NCBI GenBank assembly: GCA_945873015.1
Contig: CAMCBY010000062.1
Location: forward strand, 1 to 12,371
DNA: 12,371 nt
From: Klebsiella pneumoniae
GTDB taxonomy: Bacteria; Pseudomonadota; Gammaproteobacteria; Ga0077536
Direction: 5' to 3'
Below the pieces are notes generated by a model. It saw only the letters and a list, made by a program, of their open reading frames with translations. It was not told the DNA's origin and searched no databases. Every line of letters begins with the position of its first letter. The stretch's first letter is position 1. Below are positions 6,260-12,371 of the stretch, one piece after another. Both the position numbers and the translations under genes were made by a program.

Positions 6260-6594
6260 TCCGGCCGATCTCGCTTTCGAACCAACACCGCGCAGTGGCG
6301 CGGTCAACGACACACAGGCTACGGCTGTCGCCGCCATCGGCCTGCCAACGTCACCGGATGCGCTAGTGGCCCCGTGCCGAATCCCGGCCGCGGTCTGTGC
6401 GTTTTCGAGGGAGTGCGATCGAACCATGCTGGCGCGCGTGATCGTGCGCGAGTCCAGCGACGTACAAAGTCAGCCACTATCGTGAGACTCATCGTGAGTA
6501 GCGCGGGATTGGCAGGCCCGGCTGCAGTCTGTGCGGCCGCCCGGACCCGCACGCCACTCGCGCGCGGGTATCCCCGAAAGAGCAGGAGGAACGC

Positions 6595-7344
6595 ATGAAG
6601 ATCCTTGTGGCCGTCAAACGCGCCATCGATTACAACGTCAAGGCCCGCCCGAAATCCGACGGCTCGGCCGTTGATCTGGCCAACGTCAAAATGTCGATGA
6701 ACCCTTTCGACGAAATCGCCGTCGAAGAAGCCATCCGTATTCAAGAAGCAGGCGGCGCCACCGAGACCATCGCGGTATCTGTCGGCCCCAAACAATGTCA
6801 GGAAACCCTGCGCACGGCGATGGCCATGGGTGTCGATCGCGGCATCCTGGTCGAGACTGAAGTCGAAGCCCAGCCCCTGGCTGTCGCCAAGCTGCTGGCC
6901 GCTGTCATCAAGCAGGAACAGCCCGGTCTCGTGATCCTCGGCAAACAAGCCATCGATGACGATTCCAACCAGACGGGCCAGATGCTGGCTGCGTTACTCG
7001 GCTGGCCGCAGGGCACGTTTGCCGCCAAGGTCACCATCGAGGGTGAGCGACTGAAAGTGGCGCGCGAAATCGACGGCGGTATTCAAACCGTCTCGCTCAA
7101 CATGCCGGCCGTGGTCACGGCCGATCTGCGTTTGAACGAGCCGCGCTACGTCAAACTGCCGAACATCATGAAGGCCAAAAAGAAGCCGCTCGATACCCTG
7201 ACCCCGGAAGGTCTCGGCATCGACATCACCCCGCGTCTGACGGTGGTGAAGGTCGCCGAACCGCCGGCGCGCAAGGGTGGTGTGAAGGTGCCTGATGTGC
7301 AGGCCCTGATCGACAAGCTCCGCAACGAAGCGAAGGTGATTTGA
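6595..7344 (+). CDS. etfB: Electron transfer flavoprotein beta subunit
   Basis: A 249-residue ETF beta subunit, usual length. It binds the structural AMP and, with EtfA, carries electrons from acyl-CoA dehydrogenases to ETF-QO. Landmarks are MNPFDEIAVEEAIR (35-48), the signature ETLRTAMAMGVDRGIL (70-85), the AMP-binding stretch GKQAIDDDSNQTGQ (116-129) and the dehydrogenase-docking recognition loop RYVKLPNIMKAKKK (184-197), with L188 matching the anchor leucine of human ETF. This loop marks it as a group-I ETF that serves beta-oxidation-type dehydrogenases and not a bifurcating ETF. The start has a near-perfect AGGAGGA at 6584-6590. The etfA ATG follows the stop after 1 nt. The nearby gcdH and isovaleryl-type dehydrogenase are its natural electron donors. 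Confidence 0.98.
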   Translation: MKILVAVKRAIDYNVKARPKSDGSAVDLANVKMSMNPFDEIAVEEAIRIQEAGGATETIAVSVGPKQCQETLRTAMAMGVDRGILVETEVEAQPLAVAKLLAAVIKQEQPGLVILGKQAIDDDSNQTGQMLAALLGWPQGTFAAKVTIEGERLKVAREIDGGIQTVSLNMPAVVTADLRLNEPRYVKLPNIMKAKKKPLDTLTPEGLGIDITPRLTVVKVAEPPARKGGVKVPDVQALIDKLRNEAKVI

Positions 7345-7345
7345 G

Positions 7346-8284
7346 ATGAGCGCACTGGTCTTAGCTGAACATAACAACGCCACGCTGGTGCCGGCGACGC
7401 TGAACGCGGTCGCCGCCGGTCTTGCGCTGGGTGCCGAAGTCGATGTGCTGGTGGCCGGCGATGCCTGCCGTGCTGTGGCCGAAGCGGCGGCCGCCATCGC
7501 CGGCGTGCGCAAGGTGCTGCTGGTCGAAGCGGCCCATTACGGTCATGCGCTGCCGGAAAACCTGGCGCCGCTGCTGGTGCAGGTGGCGGGCCCCTACGAG
7601 CATCTGCTCGCGGCTGCCACCACCACCGGCAAAAACGTCATGCCGCGTGTCGCAGCGCTGCTCGACGTCGCGCAGATTTCTGAAATCACCGAAGTGGTGT
7701 CGAACGATACTTTCGTGCGGCCGATCTACGCCGGTAACGTCATGGCGACGGTCAAGTCGAGTGATGCGAAGAAGGTCATCACGGTGCGTCTGACGGCTTA
7801 TGATCCGGCGCCGGCGAGCGGTGGCAGCGCGAGCATCGAAAGCGTCACGGGCGCTGCCGACAGCGGCCTGTCGCTGTGGGTCGCGGAAGAACTGACCAAG
7901 AGCAATCGTCCCGAACTCACTGCCGCCGACATCATCGTGTCCGGTGGCCGTGGTGTCGGCAGCTCGGAGAACTTCGCCATCATCGAAGCGCTGGCCGACA
8001 AACTCGGTGCAGCGGTCGGCGCGTCGCGCGCAGCGGTCGACGCCGGTTACGTACCGAACGATTATCAGGTCGGTCAGACCGGTAAAGTGGTGGCACCGAC
8101 GCTCTACATCGCGGTCGGCATCTCGGGTGCGATTCAGCATCTGGCCGGCATGAAGGACAGCAAGGTCATCGTGTGTATCAACAAGGATGAAGAAGCGCCG
8201 ATCTTCGGCGTGGCCGATTACGGCCTGGTCGGCGACCTGTTCAAGGAAGTGCCGGCCATGACGGCGGCACTCGACAACAAGTAA
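7346..8284 (+). CDS. etfA: Electron transfer flavoprotein alpha subunit
   Basis: A 312-residue ETF alpha subunit, full length. The C-terminal half carries the redox FAD site: SGGRGVGS (199-206), GASRAAVDAGY (225-235) with R228, QVGQTGKVVAP (241-251), LYIAVGISGAIQHLAGM (253-269) with H265, and INKDEEAPIF (278-287), followed by DYG (291-293). The family signature usually has Ala before INKD; here it is Cys277, a small substitution next to the flavin domain. The gene starts 1 nt after the etfB stop, so the two subunits are translationally coupled. It passes electrons to the ETF-QO encoded 122 bp downstream. Confidence 0.98.
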   Translation: MSALVLAEHNNATLVPATLNAVAAGLALGAEVDVLVAGDACRAVAEAAAAIAGVRKVLLVEAAHYGHALPENLAPLLVQVAGPYEHLLAAATTTGKNVMPRVAALLDVAQISEITEVVSNDTFVRPIYAGNVMATVKSSDAKKVITVRLTAYDPAPASGGSASIESVTGAADSGLSLWVAEELTKSNRPELTAADIIVSGGRGVGSSENFAIIEALADKLGAAVGASRAAVDAGYVPNDYQVGQTGKVVAPTLYIAVGISGAIQHLAGMKDSKVIVCINKDEEAPIFGVADYGLVGDLFKEVPAMTAALDNK

Positions 8285-8306
8285 ACGACGACTTGCGACA
8301 ACGACA

Positions 8307-8330
8307 ATGCCGCCCGCCGCAGGGCGGCAT
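8307..8330. terminator. GC hairpin between etfA and the ETF-QO gene
   Basis: A perfect 9-bp stem, ATGCCGCCC (8307-8315) with GGGCGGCAT (8322-8330), closes a 6-nt loop 22 nt after the etfA stop. No T-run follows, so it is unlikely to be a full intrinsic terminator. It could attenuate read-through or protect the etfBA message from 3' decay. Confidence 0.45.
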
Positions 8331-8393
8331 GCGCCTGCCGGCGCTCGGATAACCAAACAGAACAAGGCCGGCGCGCGCACCGCGTGAACGGCC

Positions 8394-8402
8394 AGGGAGA
8401 GG
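8394..8402 (+). promoter_or_regulatory. Shine-Dalgarno supporting the GTG start of ETF-QO
   Basis: AGGGAGAGG lies 4 nt before GTG 8407. The in-frame ATG at 8422 has no comparable site, and ETF-QO proteins commonly begin with a short MERE-like peptide before MEFDVVIVG, so GTG is preferred. Confidence 0.6.
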
Positions 8403-8406
8403 TGCC

Positions 8407-10038
8407 GTGGAACGCGAAGCGATGGAATTCGACGTCGTGATCGTCGGTGGCGGGCCGTCGGGCCTGTCGGCTGCGATACGCCTGCGTCAACTCGCCATCC
8501 AGCATGGCGAAGAGCTCACGGTATGTGTGCTCGAAAAGGGTTCCGAAGTCGGCGCCCACATCATGTCCGGTGCGGTCATCGAACCGCGTGCCCTCAACGA
8601 ACTCATTCCTGACTGGCAGGCCAAGGGCGCACCGCTCAATACGCCTGCGGGTGAAGACCGGTTTCTGTTCCTTACGCAAACCAAAGCCTACAAGCTGCCG
8701 ACGCCGCCGCAGATGCACAATCACGGCAACTACATCGTCAGCCTGGGCAATGTATGCCGCTGGCTGGCGGAGCAGGCCGCCGAACTCGAAGTCGAGATTT
8801 ACCCGGGCTTCGCCGCATCTGAAGTGCTGTATCACGAAGACGGCTCCGTCAAAGGCGTCGCGACCGGCGACATGGGCCGTAGCCACGACGGTGAAGAAGG
8901 CCCGAACTTCGCACCCGGCATGGAACTGCATGCGCGCCAGACGCTGTTCGGCGAAGGCTGCCGCGGCTCGCTGACCAAGACTTTGTTCCAGCGTTTTAAT
9001 CTGCGCGACGGTGTCGATACGCAGGTGTTCGGCCTCGGCATCAAGGAGCTGTGGGAAATCGATTCGAGCCAGCACCGACGCGGCTCCATCACCCACACGA
9101 CCGGCTGGCCAATGGACATGAAGACCTACGGTGGGTCTTGGACTTATCACCTCGAGGACAACCTGGTGTCCGTTGGTTTTGTGGTCGGCCTCGACTATCA
9201 GAATCCGTATCTGTCGCCGTTCGAAGAGTTTCAGCGGTTCAAGACCCATCCTGAGATTCGCAAGCAGTTCGAAGGCGGGCGGCGTTTGTCCTATGGCGCG
9301 CGGGCGATCAGCGCCGGTGGTTTTCAGTCGATACCGAAGCTGACTTTTCCCGGCGGCCTGCTGATGGGCGACTGTGCGGGCTTTTTGAATGTGCCGAAGA
9401 TCAAGGGCACGCATACCGCCATGAAGTCGGGCATGACGGCCGCCGAGGCGGTGTTCGATGCGTTGAAGGGTGGCCAGGCCCACGGCCAGGAAGTGCGCTC
9501 TTATGCCGAGCGTCTCGCCAAGACCTGGATGTGGGACGAACTGCACCGCGTGCGTAACATCAAGCCGTCTTTCCATTGGGGCTTGCCGGCGGCCATGGCC
9601 TACTCGGCACTTGATACCTATGTGTTCCGCGGCAAGGCGCCGTGGACCTTGCGCCATCGACCCGATCACCTGCAGTTGAAGCCGGCGGCGGAATGCCAGC
9701 CGATCATCTATCCCAAACCCGATGGTGTGATTACATTTGACCGGCTGTCCTCGGTGTTTCTGTCGAACACCAACCACGAGGAAGACCAGCCCTGTCATCT
9801 GACCTTGCGCGATACCAATGTGCCGGTGGCTCTCAACCTCGCGCGTTATGCCGGCCCCGAGCAGCGCTATTGCCCGGCGGGTGTGTATGAATTCGTGCAG
9901 GAAGGCAGCGAATCGCGTTTGCAGATCAACGCGCAGAACTGTGTGCACTGTAAGACCTGCGACATCAAAGACCCGTCGCAGAACATCAACTGGGTTACGC
10001 CGGAAGGCGGCGGTGGCCCCAACTATCCGAACATGTGA
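8407..10038 (+). CDS. Electron transfer flavoprotein-ubiquinone oxidoreductase
   Basis: A 543-residue membrane-associated enzyme with FAD and one [4Fe-4S] cluster that takes electrons from reduced ETF and reduces ubiquinone. The FAD-binding loop is VGGGPSGLSAAIRL (13-26), with the second FAD region LLMGDCAGFLNVPKIKGTHTA around 318-338. The C-terminal ferredoxin-like domain has C489 in RYCPAGVYE and then CVHCKTC (C512, C515, C518), the four cluster ligands, followed by DPSQNINW. Length fits bacterial homologues. It starts with GTG, supported by AGGGAGAGG. The [2Fe-2S] ferredoxin gene begins 10 nt after its stop, which is not the usual neighbour. A 612-codon open frame on the opposite strand is a shadow of high-GC coding sequence. 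Confidence 0.97.
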   Translation: MEREAMEFDVVIVGGGPSGLSAAIRLRQLAIQHGEELTVCVLEKGSEVGAHIMSGAVIEPRALNELIPDWQAKGAPLNTPAGEDRFLFLTQTKAYKLPTPPQMHNHGNYIVSLGNVCRWLAEQAAELEVEIYPGFAASEVLYHEDGSVKGVATGDMGRSHDGEEGPNFAPGMELHARQTLFGEGCRGSLTKTLFQRFNLRDGVDTQVFGLGIKELWEIDSSQHRRGSITHTTGWPMDMKTYGGSWTYHLEDNLVSVGFVVGLDYQNPYLSPFEEFQRFKTHPEIRKQFEGGRRLSYGARAISAGGFQSIPKLTFPGGLLMGDCAGFLNVPKIKGTHTAMKSGMTAAEAVFDALKGGQAHGQEVRSYAERLAKTWMWDELHRVRNIKPSFHWGLPAAMAYSALDTYVFRGKAPWTLRHRPDHLQLKPAAECQPIIYPKPDGVITFDRLSSVFLSNTNHEEDQPCHLTLRDTNVPVALNLARYAGPEQRYCPAGVYEFVQEGSESRLQINAQNCVHCKTCDIKDPSQNINWVTPEGGGGPNYPNM

Positions 10039-10048
10039 GCCTGAAAAC

Positions 10049-10366
10049 ATGCCCAAGGTAACCTACCGTCAACAGGACGGCAGCGAACAGACTATCGATG
10101 TGCCCGTCGGCTGGAGCCTGATGGAAGCGGCGATACAGAACAACATCGCCGGCATCATCGCTGAGTGTGGTGGCGGCTGCGCGTGCGCAACCTGCCATGT
10201 GTATGTGCTCGATGCCGACAAACTGGCGCCTATCGCCGACATGGAAGGCGACATGCTGGAGTGTACTGCCGCCGAGCGTCAGCCGAATTCGCGCCTGTCC
10301 TGCCAGATCAAAATGTCCGCTGACATGGATGGTCTGGTGGTGCAGATCCCCGCGCGTCAGACCTGA
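10049..10366 (+). CDS. [2Fe-2S] ferredoxin, putidaredoxin/adrenodoxin type (first copy)
   Basis: A 105-residue ferredoxin. Cluster ligands fit C-x5-C-x2-C-x35-C: C40, C46, C49 and C85, in CGGGCACATCH (40-50) and RLSCQI (82-87). This spacing is that of the vertebrate-type family that carries single electrons from a flavoprotein reductase to a P450 or other oxygenase. An extra cysteine, C44, lies inside the cluster loop. ATG 10049 follows the ETF-QO stop by 10 nt without a strong Shine-Dalgarno, so coupling to ETF-QO translation is likely. The ferredoxin reductase gene follows after 5 nt. The frame is open upstream into ETF-QO, but the family begins at MPKVTY. Confidence 0.95.
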   Translation: MPKVTYRQQDGSEQTIDVPVGWSLMEAAIQNNIAGIIAECGGGCACATCHVYVLDADKLAPIADMEGDMLECTAAERQPNSRLSCQIKMSADMDGLVVQIPARQT

Positions 10367-10371
10367 GCGGC

Positions 10372-11601
10372 ATGACTGGCAAAGCGCCCATCATCGTGAT
10401 CGGCGCCGGCCAGGCCGGGCAGCAGATCTGTGACTCCTTGCGCAAGGGGGGGTATGACGGCCATCTCATGCTGCTCGGTGACGAAGCGTCTTTGCCCTAT
10501 CAGCGGCCGCCGCTGTCGAAGAAATTTCTGACCGGCACGCTCGAAGCCGAGCGTCTGCTGCTGCGCCCGCCGAGCTATTACGAGCAGCAAAGAATCGATG
10601 TACATCTCAACACGCGGGTAACGAGCATCGACCGCGCGGCCTGCCGGCTGCGCCTCGCGAGCGGTGAGTCGCTCACCTATAGCGCGTTGGCGTTTGCCAC
10701 CGGCACCCGTATTCGCGAAGTGAATGTGCCGGGCGCTGAGTCGGCCAACATCCATTACGTGCGCAGCCTCGTCGATGGCGAACGGCTGGCCGCCGCGCTG
10801 AGCAAGGCGCGTCGCGTGGCCGTGATCGGCGGAGGATTTATCGGGCTCGAAGTCGCGGCGATCGCGCGTGAACAGGGCCGTGAGGTGGTGCTGATAGAGG
10901 CACTTGAGCGGCTCATGGCGCGCGTCGTTGCGCCACAGGTGTCGGACTTCTACGCAGCGCTGCATCGCAGTCACGGCGTCGACGTGCTGTTGAATACCGG
11001 TGTGAGCGCTATCCGCTCGCACGACGGTGAACACACACTGACCACCAGTGACGGCGTCGAGCACACGGTCGATTTGATCGTTGCCGGTATTGGCGTGGTG
11101 CCGAACAGCGAGTTGGCCGAACAGGCCGGCCTTGAATGTCGCGGCGGCATTGTGGTCGATGACTGCGCGCGCACCAGCGACCCGTTGATTGTCGCCGCCG
11201 GTGACTGCACCTGGCATATGAACGGTTTTCTCGGTCGCGAGATTCGTCTCGAGTCGGTGCAGAATGCGGTTGATCAGGCCAAGGCCGCCGCTGCCAGTCT
11301 GCTCGGACAGCCGGCGGTATATTGTCAGGTGCCGTGGTTCTGGTCGGATCAGTACGACGTAAAATTGCAGATTGCGGGCATCGGCATGCCGCACGACGAG
11401 GCGGTGTTGCGCGGTGACAGCAGCAGCCACGCGTTTTCGGTGTTTTATTTCCGCGCCGGCGTGCTGGTGGGCGTTGATTCGTTGAACAAACCGGCCGAGC
11501 ACATGGCAGCACGCAAGCTGCTTGCGCAGGGCACGCCGTTCGGTGCCGGCCAGGCCGGTGATGTCGGCGTCGATCTCATGCAGTTGGCGCGTGGCGCCTG
11601 A
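10372..11601 (+). CDS. FAD-dependent NAD(P)H:ferredoxin reductase, putidaredoxin-reductase type
   Basis: A 409-residue reductase that moves electrons from NAD(P)H through FAD to a [2Fe-2S] ferredoxin. The FAD-binding loop is GAGQAG (11-16), followed by PYQRPPLSKKFL (42-53), typical of the rubredoxin/putidaredoxin reductase group. The second Rossmann fold has GGGFIGLE (153-160), with an acidic E176 near the end of the second strand, favouring NADH. AAGDC (275-279), RLESVQNAVDQAK (292-304) and PWFWSDQYDVKLQ (321-333) complete the family pattern. It lies between two ferredoxin genes, 5 nt after the first and 50 nt before the second. The electron acceptor beyond the ferredoxins is not in the window. 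The first ferredoxin and this gene are probably in one transcript with ETF-QO. Confidence 0.94.
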   Translation: MTGKAPIIVIGAGQAGQQICDSLRKGGYDGHLMLLGDEASLPYQRPPLSKKFLTGTLEAERLLLRPPSYYEQQRIDVHLNTRVTSIDRAACRLRLASGESLTYSALAFATGTRIREVNVPGAESANIHYVRSLVDGERLAAALSKARRVAVIGGGFIGLEVAAIAREQGREVVLIEALERLMARVVAPQVSDFYAALHRSHGVDVLLNTGVSAIRSHDGEHTLTTSDGVEHTVDLIVAGIGVVPNSELAEQAGLECRGGIVVDDCARTSDPLIVAAGDCTWHMNGFLGREIRLESVQNAVDQAKAAAASLLGQPAVYCQVPWFWSDQYDVKLQIAGIGMPHDEAVLRGDSSSHAFSVFYFRAGVLVGVDSLNKPAEHMAARKLLAQGTPFGAGQAGDVGVDLMQLARGA

Positions 11602-11651
11602 CGGCGCACGGTCACGAGCAGCATTAAAAATAAAAGGGAAGGAGTTGAGTC

Positions 11652-11972
11652 ATGCCGAAAATTATTTACGTCGATATCGATGGCGCGCGACACGAGTGCA
11701 ACGTCGCCAACGGCGTATCGGTCATGGAAGGCGCGATCCAGAACGGCATCGCTGGCATCCTCGCGATTTGTGGCGGTAGCTGTGCGTGCAGCACCTGTCA
11801 TACCTATATCGACGCTGCCTGGATTGAGCGCGTTGGCCCCGCCAGCGACATCGAGGAATCGACCTTGGAACTGGCCTACGAGCGCAAACCCAACAGTCGC
11901 CTGTCCTGCCAGATTGAAGTCAGCGATGCGCTCGACGGTCTGGTGGTGCATGTCGCGCAGAACGACGGCTGA
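11652..11972 (+). CDS. [2Fe-2S] ferredoxin, putidaredoxin/adrenodoxin type (second copy)
   Basis: A 106-residue ferredoxin about half identical by eye to the one at 10049-10366. Ligands are C40, C46, C49 and C86, in CGGSCACSTCH (40-50) and RLSCQI (83-88), one residue longer between the third and fourth cysteines. The extra C44 is shared by both copies, and both have PNSRLSCQI and DGLVV. Start ATG 11652 has a strong AAGGAG at 11639-11644, unlike the first copy, after a short AT-rich stretch (11624-11636). It may therefore be translated at a higher and independent rate. The copies differ mostly in the region between residues 53 and 78, which in such ferredoxins contacts partners, so they may serve different acceptors. 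Confidence 0.95.
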   Translation: MPKIIYVDIDGARHECNVANGVSVMEGAIQNGIAGILAICGGSCACSTCHTYIDAAWIERVGPASDIEESTLELAYERKPNSRLSCQIEVSDALDGLVVHVAQNDG

Positions 11973-12034
11973 GCAGGGCGCGATGATCACCTGCGCCGCC
12001 GCGCCAACCCGTCGTTTGGCGCCGGTGTGACACC

Positions 12035-12371
12035 GTGCGTGAATTGCATGACTTTCCTCGCTCAAGCTCCGCACATCGTGTACGTATTGCGCTGGCGCTG
12101 AAAGGGCTGGACTACAAGGCGCTGCCGGTAGCGCTGCAGGACGGCGAACATCTCGAGGCGGAATACCGCACGGTCAATCCGCAGGGACTGGTGCCGGTCT
12201 ACGGTGATGACCACATCCTGCTCAGCCAGTCGCTCGCGATCATTGAGTATCTCGACGAAACGTATCCCACACCCGCCTTGTTGCCAGCCACGCCCCTCGA
12301 GCGAGCAAGGGCGCGCCAGTTTGCGTTGCTGATCGCAACCGACATCCAGCCCCTCACGGGCCTGCGCGTCA
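12035..12371 (+). CDS. Maleylacetoacetate isomerase / zeta-class glutathione S-transferase, 5' part, cut by window end
   Basis: The first 112 codons of a gene that runs off the window. The N-terminal thioredoxin-like domain has RSSSAHRVRIAL (9-20), with the serine cluster that activates glutathione in zeta-class enzymes, NPQGLVPV (48-55) with the cis-proline, and QSLAIIEYLDE (65-75), which holds the glutathione gamma-glutamyl contact. The start of the helical domain reads ATDIQPL (101-107). This matches maleylacetoacetate isomerase of tyrosine/homogentisate breakdown (or maleylpyruvate isomerase of gentisate breakdown). GTG 12035 is the first possible start after an in-frame stop at 11984-11986; its ribosome site is weak. 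It lies 62 bp after the second ferredoxin. Confidence 0.88.
   Translation, partial: MRELHDFPRSSSAHRVRIALALKGLDYKALPVALQDGEHLEAEYRTVNPQGLVPVYGDDHILLSQSLAIIEYLDETYPTPALLPATPLERARARQFALLIATDIQPLTGLRV

Larger units (their letters stand above)
6091..6594. other. Divergent regulatory region between gcdH and etfBA
   Basis: About 500 bases without a credible gene. The left end carries the gcdH leader, a perfect palindrome (6114-6129) and an extended -10 element (6137-6145, minus strand). A candidate plus-strand promoter lies at 6231-6259, leaving a leader of about 330 nt before etfB. Within this leader the octamer ATCGTGAG occurs twice, at 6479-6486 and 6491-6498, 12 nt apart, with a related ATCGTGCG at 6441-6448. 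I see no riboswitch, leader peptide or small RNA that I can name. The short open frames here are low-complexity Arg/Ala sequence. Confidence 0.5.

Noticed and set aside
6091..6288. 66-residue N-terminal extension of glutaryl-CoA dehydrogenase
   Set aside because: Arg-rich, includes the palindrome and -10 element, and the strong ribosome site is at ATG 6090. Bacterial enzymes have no need of a transit peptide.
5584..6366. Plus-strand open frame across gcdH and its upstream region
   Set aside because: Antisense to the conserved gcdH sequence; the part beyond the gene is Pro/Arg/Ser-rich with no motif.
6595..8284. Electron-bifurcating ETF
   Set aside because: EtfB carries the dehydrogenase-docking loop and AMP-site pattern of ordinary group-I ETF, and the neighbours are ETF-QO and beta-oxidation-type dehydrogenases.
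8218..10056. 612-codon open frame on the minus strand, longer than the gene opposite it
   Set aside because: It lies antisense to a textbook ETF-QO with all cluster and FAD motifs, is His/Arg/Gln-rich and matches no family; such antisense frames are common in GC-rich genes.
10357..11502. Long minus-strand open frame opposite the ferredoxin reductase
   Set aside because: His/Arg-rich shadow of a well-supported gene with intact FAD and NAD motifs.

Overview
The window looks like chromosomal DNA from a GC-rich aerobic proteobacterium, most likely a gammaproteobacterium that degrades fatty, branched or aromatic-derived acids. The lineage is inferred from gene content: acyl-CoA dehydrogenases, ETF, ETF-quinone oxidoreductase and putidaredoxin-type ferredoxins. 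I see no integrase, IS element, CRISPR array, tRNA or rRNA.

Layout. (1) 147-3630, plus strand: a tight four-gene operon with gaps of 5, 4 and 10 nt. It encodes an isovaleryl-CoA-dehydrogenase-type acyl-CoA dehydrogenase, a short-chain dehydrogenase with a non-canonical active site, an APH-fold phosphotransferase and a small DUF6285 protein. This is the gene set of the levulinate/4-hydroxyacyl-CoA pathway (LvaC, LvaD, LvaA, LvaB), in the order C-D-A-B. (2) 3631-3832: an intergenic inverted pair of REP-like hairpins (REPIN-like). (3) 3833-4560, minus strand: an RRM RNA-binding protein followed after 2 nt by an unrecognised small protein. (4) 4864-6090, minus strand: glutaryl-CoA dehydrogenase, with a candidate extended -10 promoter and a perfect 16-bp palindrome at the predicted transcription start. 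(5) 6091-6594: a 504-bp divergent regulatory region. (6) 6595-11972, plus strand: etfB, etfA, ETF-quinone oxidoreductase, a [2Fe-2S] ferredoxin, a ferredoxin reductase and a second [2Fe-2S] ferredoxin. (7) 12035 to the window end: the 5' part of a maleylacetoacetate isomerase/zeta-class GST gene.

How it fits together. The two acyl-CoA dehydrogenases pass electrons to ETF (EtfAB), and ETF-QO passes them to the quinone pool, so the donors and the shared acceptor chain lie side by side. The ferredoxin reductase and two ferredoxins add a second chain, NAD(P)H to FAD to [2Fe-2S], which normally serves a cytochrome P450 or other oxygenase; no oxygenase is in the window. The most interesting parts are the Lva-like phospho-acyl-CoA module with its atypical SDR, the joining of ETF-QO to a ferredoxin system, and the palindrome at the gcdH start.
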